Source: an uncultured Elusimicrobiales bacterium (GTDB taxonomy: Bacteria > Elusimicrobiota > Elusimicrobia > Elusimicrobiales > Elusimicrobiaceae). Taken from it: a stretch of DNA of 12,420 nt. The notes under the pieces were generated by a model that did no database searches, was not told the origin of the DNA, and saw only the letters and a list, made by a program, of their open reading frames with translations. A program made the translations under genes and the position numbers. Positions 5,389 to 12,420 of the stretch are shown in pieces (position 1 is the stretch's first letter; every line of letters starts with the position of its first letter). The stretch spans positions 1-12,420 of the forward strand of contig CAJOLM010000022.1 of assembly GCA_905235355.1 (NCBI GenBank), written 5' to 3'.

Positions 5389-6333
5389 CTAGTGCGCGGG
5401 CCGGAGCTTGGGAGTATTGAGCAAGGCATCTATCGTTTCCAATACCGCTAGTAGACACACTTGAGAACCGGTGGGCGATAGTGGGTGGTTTTCCATTATT
5501 TCTTTACCGGGATGAATATAATTGCGTTGCATACGGGCAGCACGACACAGGCGCAGGGCTTTTTCCGGCAAGAGCTGTTTGCTATAGTAATATGCAATCA
5601 GTTCATGCAAGCTGCAATTAAAAACAAGTTTGCTGTCTTTTCCTTTACAAGTTAATTTGCGTATATGCAAGGTGTGATAAGCATGCAGCATAAGCAGCAT
5701 TTCCAAAAAAGAGCCTGCCAGCACCACGACGGCGCGGTCATGCTGAAATAAATAATTGAGCAGTAGCTCGTCAAAACTATCTTGCAATACTTGGCGGTAT
5801 GCTTTCGGGGCGCGGCGTAATTGTTTGCATTTGTCGTAATAGCTCAGCTGCTCTAATACATCCGGGGATAGTTGGGCCATTTTTTTTACCCACGAAATGG
5901 GCAGCTCATGTTTGACACGGGATTTGTGCGCAAATTTTTTGTTACTTGCGGCATATTTGCTTAAAGTAGCTAGCGGTGTGTAATCCGGCAACGTATTTTC
6001 TGTATAAGCCGTAAGCCCGAGCATTAATTTGCGCGTTTCCGGGTTGGACGGATTGCGGCGTTGCAAAATGTTCGCCAGACGTTTAGCCATGGCATAATCT
6101 TTTAAAAGCAAACTGGCCTGCAACAGCGCAGGATGACACAAGCGCTCTTGTTTAGCAGGCGGGACATATAAGGAAAGCAGCTGATAAGTCTGCAACAGCC
6201 AGCGGTGTTTGGCCTGCAATTGTAATTCTATGTACAAACGGGTAAGCGCTTCTTCAAACGGTTGGCCGGATAGGATTAAGCGTTTGATTTCTTCGGTACG
6301 GCGTTGCAAATCTGTTTTTAACATATGGGTCAT
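5389..6333 (-). CDS. Hypothetical protein, helical repeats plus possible HEPN-like domain
   Basis: I do not recognise this 314-residue protein as a named family. It has no membrane segment and is predicted almost wholly helical. Residues 25-110 look like TPR-type helix pairs (ALLQASLLLKDYAMAKRLANI). The last third (about 195-305) has an aliphatic helix (VVVLAGSFLEMLLMLHA) and then R267-x6-H274 within ARMQRNYIHPGK. This resembles the R-x4-6-H motif of HEPN domains, many of which are RNases or helper domains in stress and defence proteins. That assignment is tentative. ATG codons lie at 6333 and 6324, and neither has a Shine-Dalgarno site. The first is chosen because TACCAT lies six bases before it, as in the leaderless arrangement of its neighbours. 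The YejM-like gene follows after 23 bases. Confidence 0.7.
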   Translation of the reverse strand: MTHMLKTDLQRRTEEIKRLILSGQPFEEALTRLYIELQLQAKHRWLLQTYQLLSLYVPPAKQERLCHPALLQASLLLKDYAMAKRLANILQRRNPSNPETRKLMLGLTAYTENTLPDYTPLATLSKYAASNKKFAHKSRVKHELPISWVKKMAQLSPDVLEQLSYYDKCKQLRRAPKAYRQVLQDSFDELLLNYLFQHDRAVVVLAGSFLEMLLMLHAYHTLHIRKLTCKGKDSKLVFNCSLHELIAYYYSKQLLPEKALRLCRAARMQRNYIHPGKEIMENHPLSPTGSQVCLLAVLETIDALLNTPKLRPAH

Positions 6334-6339
6334 ATTTCT

Positions 6340-6369
6340 ATGGTAGCAAATCCCCGGGGCTGCTGTATA
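6340..6369 (-). promoter_or_regulatory. Weak candidate promoter for the HEPN-like gene
   Basis: On the - strand TATACA (6364-6369) and TACCAT (6340-6345) are 18 bases apart. TACCAT is six bases before the ATG at 6333, so the transcript would be nearly leaderless. Both boxes match the consensus only in part. Confidence 0.35.
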
Positions 6370-6398
6370 AAAATACTGCAGTAACTAGCGAAAAAATT

Positions 6399-6404
6399 TA
6401 TAAT
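6399..6404 (+). promoter_or_regulatory. -10 box of the MFS gene, leaderless arrangement
   Basis: A perfect TATAAT (6399-6404) is followed by seven bases and the ATG at 6412, with no Shine-Dalgarno site. The -35 region is poor and overlaps a 10-bp palindrome, TACTGCAGTA (6374-6383), that could be an operator. The spacing to ATG is identical to that before the YejM-like gene. Confidence 0.55.
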
Positions 6405-6411
6405 AAATACT

Positions 6412-7776
6412 ATGGAAAATAAAGAAACCAATGCTCCTGAAGCAAAAACCTCGCTTAAACAAGAGCTTAAAATTATTTTTTCTTCCTCCCGCGCGTTTTG
6501 GCTGGTCAATCTGGTCAATTTCGGCGATGGGATTGCCTACTTTGGTATTTTAACGTTGCTGACTTTATTCCTGGGTGGCAGTGTAGGCATGAGTGACGCT
6601 ATGACCGGTATGAGTGTGTCCACCTTCACCGGGCTAGTAACGCTGTTTATGTTTGGCGGCGGTTTTGTATCGGATAAATATGGTGTGCGCCGGGCATTAG
6701 GGATTGCGCTGACTTTACTTTTTGTCGGACGTGTGCTACTTGGTTTTGCCGCCGTGCCGTCAGGCATGGGGCTGCCGCAAGTGGGATACATTATGTCTTG
6801 GCTGGCACTGCTGATTATGGCGCTTGGGTCCGGCATTTTGCAGCCTGCTTTGTATGCAGGAGCCAAAGAATATACTAATCCAAAAGTTTCCGCCATTGCC
6901 TTTAGTTTTATTTATGCGATTATGAATTTGGGCATTGTGTGCGAAAATTTTATTTCCCCCTTTATCCGCACCGATGAAAAATTTATCGGCAATATTCACG
7001 GCCTGGGCTGGGGCATTATGGGCGTATTTTTGACGTGTACGGCTATTACGGGTGTGCTGCTGTTTTTGCACTTAACCTTGTTTACTAAGAAAGTGGAACA
7101 ACAATGCCGTGTGGCAGTGGTGGATGAAGAAGCCAATCAAAAGAAAACCTGGAAGCAACGCTTAAAAGAAATGCCGTTTCGTGACGCGCGGCTGATGTGG
7201 TTCGTGTTTATTTTACTGCCGGTGCAGACTTTATTTGCCCATCAATTTCTGACGATACCGGACTATGTGTTCCGCGTGTTTCCGGAAGCAGTAGCGGCTA
7301 AGTTTGAGTGGATTAACGGGATTAATCCGTTTATTATCGTGATTTTTGTGCCGCTGATTGCTATGTTTACACGCAAAATCAGCGTGTTTACAATGCTGCT
7401 TATCGGCACCAGTATTTCAGCAGCCACTACATTTTTACTTGTTGGCTCGCATACCACGCTGGCTATGTTGATTGCCTATGTGATTATTTGGTCTTTTGGA
7501 GAAGCGGCCTGGTCCTCGCGCTTGTATGAATATGTGGCCGGGTTGGCTCCAACCGGGCAGGTGGGCGCTTATATGGGAATAGCTAATTTGCCGTGGTTTA
7601 TGGCTAAATTTACGACGGGTTTATATTCCGGCGTGATGCTGGCTCACTTTATCCCCAAAACAGGGCCGCAAAATCCGGGCATGATGTGGCTCATTTATGG
7701 GCTGATTGCGTGTATTACTCCTATCGGGTTACTGCTAACTAAAAAGTGGCTTGAAAACCGGCCCAAAAAAGCTTAA
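6412..7776 (+). CDS. MFS transporter, POT/PTR-like
   Basis: This 454-residue integral membrane protein has about twelve hydrophobic helices and a hydrophilic middle loop (about 225-258), as in the major facilitator superfamily. The loop between helices 2 and 3 carries the MFS signature GGGFVSDKYGVRR (residues 82-94). Other stretches resemble the proton-dependent oligopeptide transporter branch: FSFIYAIMNLG (164-174), and FGEAAWSSRLYEYVAGLAP (362-380), which follows the GE..(sP)..AP pattern of helix 10. The ExxERFxYY motif of classical POT helix 1 is not kept (NFGDGIAYFG instead), so di- or tripeptide uptake should not be assumed. The gene stands alone between divergent promoters and a strong terminator. 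Confidence 0.85.
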   Translation: MENKETNAPEAKTSLKQELKIIFSSSRAFWLVNLVNFGDGIAYFGILTLLTLFLGGSVGMSDAMTGMSVSTFTGLVTLFMFGGGFVSDKYGVRRALGIALTLLFVGRVLLGFAAVPSGMGLPQVGYIMSWLALLIMALGSGILQPALYAGAKEYTNPKVSAIAFSFIYAIMNLGIVCENFISPFIRTDEKFIGNIHGLGWGIMGVFLTCTAITGVLLFLHLTLFTKKVEQQCRVAVVDEEANQKKTWKQRLKEMPFRDARLMWFVFILLPVQTLFAHQFLTIPDYVFRVFPEAVAAKFEWINGINPFIIVIFVPLIAMFTRKISVFTMLLIGTSISAATTFLLVGSHTTLAMLIAYVIIWSFGEAAWSSRLYEYVAGLAPTGQVGAYMGIANLPWFMAKFTTGLYSGVMLAHFIPKTGPQNPGMMWLIYGLIACITPIGLLLTKKWLENRPKKA

Positions 7777-7781
7777 AAATA

Positions 7782-7803
7782 CCCCGCGCTTGCGGGGCAT
7801 TTT
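7782..7803. terminator. Bidirectional terminator between the MFS gene and tRNA-Arg
   Basis: CCCCGC (7782-7787) pairs with GCGGGG (7792-7797) around a four-base loop. On the + strand it is followed by CATTTTATGTTTTTT, ending the MFS transcript. On the - strand it is followed by TATTTTT, so it can also stop transcripts coming from rmuC through the antisense of the tRNA gene. Confidence 0.85.
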
Positions 7804-7828
7804 ATGTTTTTTGTAAAATAAGTTTGTT

Positions 7829-7900
7829 GCCCCCATAGCTCAATGGATAGAGCACCTGCCTTCTAAGCAGGGGATTTCAGTTCGATTCTGAATGGGGGTA
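7829..7900 (+). tRNA. tRNA-Arg (anticodon UCU)
   Basis: The full cloverleaf can be drawn. The acceptor stem is 7829-7835 with 7893-7899 (first pair G-U). The D stem is GCTC (7838-7841) with GAGC (7850-7853). The anticodon stem is CCTGC (7855-7859) with GCAGG (7867-7871), with TCT at 7862-7864 flanked by CT and AA. The variable loop has four bases. The T stem is 7876-7880 with 7888-7892 and its loop is TTCGATT. The discriminator base is A7900, and CCA is not encoded. It reads AGA (and by wobble AGG) arginine codons. A -10-like TAAAAT (7814-7819) lies nine bases upstream, and a T-rich run follows the gene. Confidence 0.95.
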
Positions 7901-7911
7901 TATTTTTTTGT

Positions 7912-9177
7912 CTAATTGTCTGCTGTTTTTTTACTACCGTCAAAGCCGGTATCCCGAAGTACCTTTTTATCTGCTTTGGATAAGTCGGCTGTAGGAGCTA
8001 AATTAGCCAGCTGCTGGGCGGTGAACAAAATGCCTGTTTTGTTTGTTTCGCCGACGATAGAAACAGATTGGTCGTATGTATCTTGTGCATTTTGCAAGTG
8101 TTTACCAAGCTGCTGGTATTGGCTGACAAAACGGCCTAAATCCAACACTACTTTTTCTGCCAAATTTTTAATTTCTTCATTAGATTGCTGCACGGTGTAA
8201 TTAATCCACAACGACTCAATAATTTGCAGTGTGCTAATGAGTGTGGTCGTACTAACAAGGGCAATGTTTTTTTCTCGTGCTTCCTGGATAATGGACGCAT
8301 CTTCTGCAATAGCACTGGCAAGTGCCGCTTCGGGATTTACGAACATAAGCACCAGTTTAACCGGCTCATCCGGCATAGCGGCATTGAGCGAGTTGTAAAA
8401 TTTCTGCAGGCCATTACGGTATTTTTTAGTGGACAAGTCAGAAATAGTTTTCTTGATGTTTTTTACATGGTCTTTGAGCAGCTCGGCTGCTTGGTCCTGG
8501 TCTTGGCTCTGCATATACTCATAATATTTATCCCACACGGTTTTTGCATCAATGATGACGGCTTGTTTGTTTGGCAGCAGGACGATAAAATCCGGGCGTT
8601 TATCGGTTTCATCTACCACTTGTTGGAAAAACTGCTGTCCTTCGCGCAGCCCCATATCCGTAAGCAGTTGGCGCAGGGCTTCTTCCCCCCACTCTCCGCG
8701 AAATTGCGGCTTGTGTAACAGAGCTCCCACAAAATTATCGGTGATATTTTTGATTTCGCCGTTGGCCTCTACCACGCGGGCAATTTGATTGTTTAGGTTG
8801 GCTTTATCTTGGGCTTGGCGCAGCGAAAAATCTTCCAGCTGCTTATTAAGCGGATTTAATAAATGGCTAATTTCGGTGCGGTTCACTTCCTTTTGTTGGT
8901 TAAAAATTTTATTGGCCATATTTTCAAATTGCACTTCGCAGGCTTTGACCAAATTGGCGCGCTCCTCGGTCAGCTGGGTTTTTTCTTGCTCTAACATTTG
9001 CTTTTGTACATCCAGCGTTTTGACTTGATTGCTTAAATCTTGTATTTCGCGCAGTAAGGCCTCGTGTTTGTCACTGTCCAAGGTTCCGGCTTTTGGCTTA
9101 AGGTTATAAATAATAATACCTACCGCTGCCGCCAGCAGCACAAGAGTAGTTACAAAATAAATGATAAATTGGGTCAT
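7912..9177 (-). CDS. rmuC: DNA recombination protein RmuC
   Basis: This 421-residue protein has the RmuC layout. An N-terminal membrane helix (about 3-25) is followed by a long coiled coil (about 35-145), and then by the RmuC core with GEWGEEALRQLL (161-172). The predicted restriction-endonuclease-like site is RPD (194-196) with D210-A-K212, a PD-(D/E)XK arrangement. The end (about 335-390) is again helical and includes the conserved LGRFV segment. RmuC is linked to limiting recombination between inverted repeats in E. coli, but its biochemical activity is little known. The start at 9177 is chosen over an upstream ATG at 9234 because AGGAG (9183-9187, - strand) lies five bases before it and the membrane helix begins there. 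The gene is divergent from the nuclease gene on the + strand. Confidence 0.92.
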   Translation of the reverse strand: MTQFIIYFVTTLVLLAAAVGIIIYNLKPKAGTLDSDKHEALLREIQDLSNQVKTLDVQKQMLEQEKTQLTEERANLVKACEVQFENMANKIFNQQKEVNRTEISHLLNPLNKQLEDFSLRQAQDKANLNNQIARVVEANGEIKNITDNFVGALLHKPQFRGEWGEEALRQLLTDMGLREGQQFFQQVVDETDKRPDFIVLLPNKQAVIIDAKTVWDKYYEYMQSQDQDQAAELLKDHVKNIKKTISDLSTKKYRNGLQKFYNSLNAAMPDEPVKLVLMFVNPEAALASAIAEDASIIQEAREKNIALVSTTTLISTLQIIESLWINYTVQQSNEEIKNLAEKVVLDLGRFVSQYQQLGKHLQNAQDTYDQSVSIVGETNKTGILFTAQQLANLAPTADLSKADKKVLRDTGFDGSKKTADN

Positions 9178-9205
9178 AATTTCTCCTAGACTTACGGACG
9201 GAATT

Positions 9206-9234
9206 ATTATACTGTTTTCGTGCGGGTTGCGCAA
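9206..9234 (-). promoter_or_regulatory. Promoter of rmuC
   Basis: On the - strand TTGCGC (9229-9234) and a perfect TATAAT (9206-9211) are separated by 17 bases. The -10 box lies 28 bases before the rmuC ATG, leaving room for a short leader with the AGGAG site. Confidence 0.65.
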
Positions 9235-9272
9235 TTGTTCGCGTGCGTACGATACAACGCCTTCAAAAATGC

Positions 9273-9278
9273 TACAAT
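9273..9278 (+). promoter_or_regulatory. Probable -10 box of the PD-(D/E)XK nuclease gene
   Basis: TACAAT at 9273-9278 lies 28 bases before the ATG at 9307. The -35 region is weak (GATACA, 9251-9256, 16 bases upstream). It shares the 129-base divergent region with the rmuC promoter. Confidence 0.45.
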
Positions 9279-9306
9279 AAAACCAAGTGTACTACCAGAG
9301 GATTTT

Positions 9307-10530
9307 ATGGCCAAAGGTCTATCGTTTTCTTATTCCAAAATGGGCATGTACAAAGAATGTCCGCAAAAGTATAAATTCCGCTATGTTCACATGCTGCCGG
9401 AACAGCCCAAATATTACTTTGCTTTTGGGTCTGCATTGCATGAAGTAATGGAGTATATTTATAATCCCGCCACTGCCAAGTTTCCGACGGAAGCAGAGGC
9501 ATTAGCTCTTTTTAAAAAACATTGGGACGCTACCTCTTTTGACCAAAAAGGATACGCTTCTATGGAGAAAGAAGCCCAAGGGTTTGAGGAAGGCTGCCGC
9601 ATTATCCGCGCCTATTACGGCAAACATGGCAACAGCCTGGTACACCCTTTGTCCGTAGAAATGAAAAGTACGCTGGATATGGACGGGCTAAATTTAATCA
9701 GCATTTTGGACCGCATTGATTATTTGGGTGAGGGACGCGTCAAAATTTTAGATTATAAGACCGGAAAGACCGTGCAACGGGAACCGGACCAACTGATGAT
9801 GTATCAAAAAGTGGCTGAAAGCAGTCCTATGGTGTTAAAGCTCGTGCAACAGGTGGAGCCTGATATCAAACAAATCCGCGTAGAGCAGATGAGTTTTTAT
9901 CATTTGCCTTCTTTGCAAGAGATGACTTTTGAACGCAGCGACGATAAAGAAATGTACGAGTTTTGGCAGCGGGTGCTGGGGGTGGCAGATGATATCCGCG
10001 CGGGCAAGTTTTCCCCCACGCCTGATGAAAACAAGTGCCGCTGGTGTGATTACCGCAACATCTGCCCGGTATTTACCGGCAAGGAATATGACGGACCAAG
10101 CGGTTGGGGTGCCAAAATCCCGTCGTCAGGTGCGGCTTCAAAAGCAGCTGCGGCGGCCCCGGCCGAAGCCAAAACAGACAGCGAAATGTTATCAGAAAAA
10201 ATAGATCGCTTGGGCGCGCTTACACAAGAGGAAAAAAAGCTGCGTGCCGAGATTATTGCGCTGATGCAGAAGCTAAATTTTAAACGTCACTTTGGCGGGA
10301 AATTTCAAGCAGTACTTAAGCAAACCAGCCAGCTGGATTTTGCGGATAAAGACAAAACCGTGCAGCTCTTGCGCCACCTGAATTTGCTCAACAAAACCCT
10401 GGTTCCCACGCAAACGACGGTGGCGGCTTTGCTGGATGATGCCTCTGTGCCAGAAGCAGACAAAAAACAATTACTTGCCTTAGCGCGTCGGCTGCAGCAA
10501 ACAGATTTACAAATTACGGAGGCAGAATAA
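9307..10530 (+). CDS. PD-(D/E)XK nuclease family protein with likely Fe-S cluster (Cas4/AddB-like)
   Basis: This 407-residue soluble protein has a RecB-family nuclease domain in residues 5-257. It opens with FSYSKMGMYKECPQKYKFRY, the usual start of these nucleases. It then has FGSALH with H45, D135 in ILDRID, and D149-Y-K151 in ILDYKTGK, and then a motif IV-like QLMMYQ. Cys18 together with Cys244, Cys247 and Cys253 (CRWCDYRNIC) has the spacing of the 4Fe-4S site in Cas4 and AddB. There is no helicase domain and no cas gene nearby. After an Ala/Pro-rich linker (about 271-287) comes a helical C-terminal region to residue 407 that I cannot assign. The start at 9307 is supported by AGAGGA (9297-9302) and by the domain boundary; an in-frame ATG at 9220 is rejected. 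The next gene begins after one base, so the two are probably co-translated. Confidence 0.87.
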   Translation: MAKGLSFSYSKMGMYKECPQKYKFRYVHMLPEQPKYYFAFGSALHEVMEYIYNPATAKFPTEAEALALFKKHWDATSFDQKGYASMEKEAQGFEEGCRIIRAYYGKHGNSLVHPLSVEMKSTLDMDGLNLISILDRIDYLGEGRVKILDYKTGKTVQREPDQLMMYQKVAESSPMVLKLVQQVEPDIKQIRVEQMSFYHLPSLQEMTFERSDDKEMYEFWQRVLGVADDIRAGKFSPTPDENKCRWCDYRNICPVFTGKEYDGPSGWGAKIPSSGAASKAAAAAPAEAKTDSEMLSEKIDRLGALTQEEKKLRAEIIALMQKLNFKRHFGGKFQAVLKQTSQLDFADKDKTVQLLRHLNLLNKTLVPTQTTVAALLDDASVPEADKKQLLALARRLQQTDLQITEAE

Positions 10531-10531
10531 G

Positions 10532-12420
10532 ATGTGGATTAAAAAACCCCGCAGAAGTGATTTCCGTATTAAATTGTCAATTGCGATTGTGCTAGTGGCA
10601 CTATTGATGTTTGCCGCGTTTCGGTTGGCTTTATTTATCTTGTATCACAATGTGTTTGCCTCGCTTACTTCAGCCGAGGTGTGGAGCGCATTTTTAAACG
10701 GGATACGCTTTGATATCAGCGTGATTGCGCTATTTATCGGCCCGGTGCTACTGTTATTTAATTTGCCGGTTAATTCCGTGCGGTATATGAAGTACTGTTT
10801 CATTTTTATGCTGACTGAGCTGATCATTATGGCGGGCTTTTTGGTGGGCGATTTGATTTATTTCCCCTACGTAAAGCGCCATATTGCAGAAGAAATTTTA
10901 CAAATATCTGCCGATTGGAATTTTATCGTGGGTTTTGCTTTTACTAAGGCGTTGCTGCCTTTATTTATTTTATTTCTTTTGTTTTGTGCGGCTGGTTTCT
11001 TTGCACATAAAATTTTTAAATACAAATATGTATTTGACCCGTATTATGGCAAAGGCGAGCTGATTAAATTAATCGTATGTATTTGTTTTATAATGTTGGG
11101 TATCCGTGGACATCTAGGTTTTGGAAAACCGATTGGCATAGCAGATGTTTATCAGTATGCAGCTTCTCCGGAGGCGGCGGCGTTAACGCTCAACGGCGTG
11201 TTTACTGCCTATCAGGTGGGACGTAAAGGAGCGGTGGATATTATGAGCGATTATCCGGTAGATCAGGCAATGGCGCGGGCGCAGCAGCTGCTAATTGCAG
11301 AAGATGAACAAGTGGTAAATCCAAATTATCCGCTCATGCGCGCTCCTATTAATGCGCATGAGAAAAAAGACCTTAATTTCTTTATCGTGTTGCTAGAAGG
11401 CTGGCACCCCTATTACGTGGATTCTCTGTCCGGAAATAATTTTGGTGTAACGCCTGTATTTGACGATATTGTGAAAAACGGCGTGACATTTACCAATGCA
11501 TACGCCGTCGGGCTACGTAGCATTTTCGGCTTTGCCGGAGTGCTGGCAAGTGTGCCCCTGGTGCCAGGGTTACCCATGTTTGGCTATGGGCTAGAATTGA
11601 CCAGTTTCTTCCGTTTGCCCGGGGCGCTGGCAGAGGCCGGTTGGAATACCTTTTTTGCGCAAACATCGCACCGTGATTCTTACCGGATGTGCGCGTTGGC
11701 TTCGTATTTAGGATGCATGGGCAGTTATGGTATGGAAGATATGACAGAGCGCCTGCCGTATTTGGGTAAAGCGCCGTTTGGCTTTGATTATGACGGCTTT
11801 ATGTTTAGCGCAGATAAAATTCAAGAGCGTAAACAGAAAAACTTTATGGGTATGTTGTTTACCGGTACAACGCATGACCCATTTGCCCGCACCCTGGCTC
11901 AATTTGATAAATACGAATATAAAACGTGGAGCGATGGATTTAAAAACACCTTATATTTCGCCGATTGGTCTATTGGAGAGTTCTTAAAACGTGCCCAGGC
12001 AGAAGGTTGGTTTGATAATACGGTATTTATCTTTGTGGCCGACCATACATCCGGCGGGGTAGGCTCAGATTCCTTATATAATAAATTTCGCATTCCTCTG
12101 GTTATTTATGCGCCTAAACTATTGCAGCCCCGCATGGTAGATTATGTAGTATCACAGTTAGATATTGTGCCTACAATTTACAAGTTGGCCGGACTGGACG
12201 TGCCCTATACCGCTTTTGGACGTGATATGCTGGACGATACAAACGCAGAGGAGCGTGTTGCATTGATTTCCGAGGGAGTTAATATCGGCTTGATTACCGC
12301 CAAAGGTGCGATGCGCCATAGCCGTCAAAAGGTTTTGTCGGTAGAAAAACTGTCTGATGATTTTGATGAAAAACAGGCTGAAGATACATTGCTGGCATTA
12401 GACAAAACGGCTTATACTTT
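10532..12420 (+). CDS. LtaS/MdoB-like membrane phosphoglycerol or phosphoethanolamine transferase (partial)
   Basis: The frame opens at ATG 10532, with GGAGG (10518-10522) nine bases before it, and stays open to the window edge (629 residues seen, 3' end missing). About five membrane helices occupy residues 13-195. A periplasmic alkaline-phosphatase-superfamily domain starts near 281 with LNFFIVLLEGW, where E289 is the expected metal ligand. H448 in TTHDPF and D504-H505 in FVADH fit the other metal or active-site positions. At the expected nucleophile, where LtaS and MdoB relatives have Thr, this protein has S330 (VGLRSIFGF). LtaS-type enzymes move phosphoglycerol groups from phosphatidylglycerol onto envelope polymers, and MdoB/OpgB does so onto periplasmic glucans. 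The acceptor here is unknown. The gene follows the nuclease gene after a single base. Confidence 0.85.
   Translation, partial: MWIKKPRRSDFRIKLSIAIVLVALLMFAAFRLALFILYHNVFASLTSAEVWSAFLNGIRFDISVIALFIGPVLLLFNLPVNSVRYMKYCFIFMLTELIIMAGFLVGDLIYFPYVKRHIAEEILQISADWNFIVGFAFTKALLPLFILFLLFCAAGFFAHKIFKYKYVFDPYYGKGELIKLIVCICFIMLGIRGHLGFGKPIGIADVYQYAASPEAAALTLNGVFTAYQVGRKGAVDIMSDYPVDQAMARAQQLLIAEDEQVVNPNYPLMRAPINAHEKKDLNFFIVLLEGWHPYYVDSLSGNNFGVTPVFDDIVKNGVTFTNAYAVGLRSIFGFAGVLASVPLVPGLPMFGYGLELTSFFRLPGALAEAGWNTFFAQTSHRDSYRMCALASYLGCMGSYGMEDMTERLPYLGKAPFGFDYDGFMFSADKIQERKQKNFMGMLFTGTTHDPFARTLAQFDKYEYKTWSDGFKNTLYFADWSIGEFLKRAQAEGWFDNTVFIFVADHTSGGVGSDSLYNKFRIPLVIYAPKLLQPRMVDYVVSQLDIVPTIYKLAGLDVPYTAFGRDMLDDTNAEERVALISEGVNIGLITAKGAMRHSRQKVLSVEKLSDDFDEKQAEDTLLALDKTAYT

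Noticed and set aside
8185..9028. Several + strand open frames antisense to rmuC
   Set aside because: They mirror the rmuC reading frame, which has clear family motifs, promoter and ribosome site.
9307..10530. Cas4 of a CRISPR system
   Set aside because: The nuclease motifs and cysteines are Cas4-like, but no cas genes or repeat-spacer array exist in the window, and the long C-terminal region is not Cas4-like.
10645..10827. Short - strand open frame within the start of the LtaS-like gene
   Set aside because: It is a shadow of the membrane-helix coding region of the + strand gene.

Overview
The window looks like chromosomal DNA from a Gram-negative bacterium, most likely a gut-type member of the Elusimicrobiota (Elusimicrobium-like). 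That assignment rests on the PilE-like prepilin, whose AFTLIELLVVVLIIGILAA segment is of the kind I associate with that group, and on a YejM-type inner-membrane protein, which implies an outer membrane. It is an inference from protein style; no rRNA or other marker gene is present. Coding density is high and no insertion sequence, phage gene or CRISPR array is visible.

Layout. Positions 2-67 are the tail of an unidentified + strand gene, closed by a GC-rich terminator. A strong sigma70-type promoter with twelve T's in its spacer then drives a long leader RNA and a prepilin gene (316-960, +). Two pairs of inverted palindromic repeats sit here, one in the untranslated leader and one inside the coding sequence for the prepilin leader peptide. 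From 941 to 6333 everything is on the - strand. Read in the direction of transcription it comprises a TPR/HEPN-like hypothetical protein, a YejM/PbgA-like membrane sulfatase-fold protein, a DUF805 membrane protein, two tandem membrane-anchored GDPD-like (possibly FAM151/menorin-like) proteins and an HD-domain hydrolase. The HD gene runs 20 bp into the convergent prepilin gene. A divergent promoter region (6334-6411) separates this block from a POT-like MFS transporter (+). A bidirectional terminator and tRNA-Arg(UCU) follow. rmuC (-) lies back to back with a PD-(D/E)XK nuclease with a probable Fe-S cluster (+). That nuclease gene is followed after one base by an LtaS/MdoB-like membrane transferase gene that runs off the window.

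Themes. Cell-envelope functions dominate: two different membrane-anchored alkaline-phosphatase-superfamily proteins, two GDPD-like lipid-headgroup enzyme candidates, DUF805 and a pilin. Two RecB-fold nucleases (RmuC and the Cas4/AddB-like protein) share one divergent promoter region. Translation initiation is mixed. Many genes have clear AGGAG sites, but the MFS and YejM-like genes (and perhaps the HEPN-like gene) have a -10 box 6-7 bases before ATG and no Shine-Dalgarno, which suggests leaderless mRNAs.

The most interesting part is 150-480. A homopolymeric promoter spacer that could switch by slippage, a repeat-structured leader RNA, and a repeat-derived 53-residue leader peptide ahead of the pilin all sit within about 330 bases.
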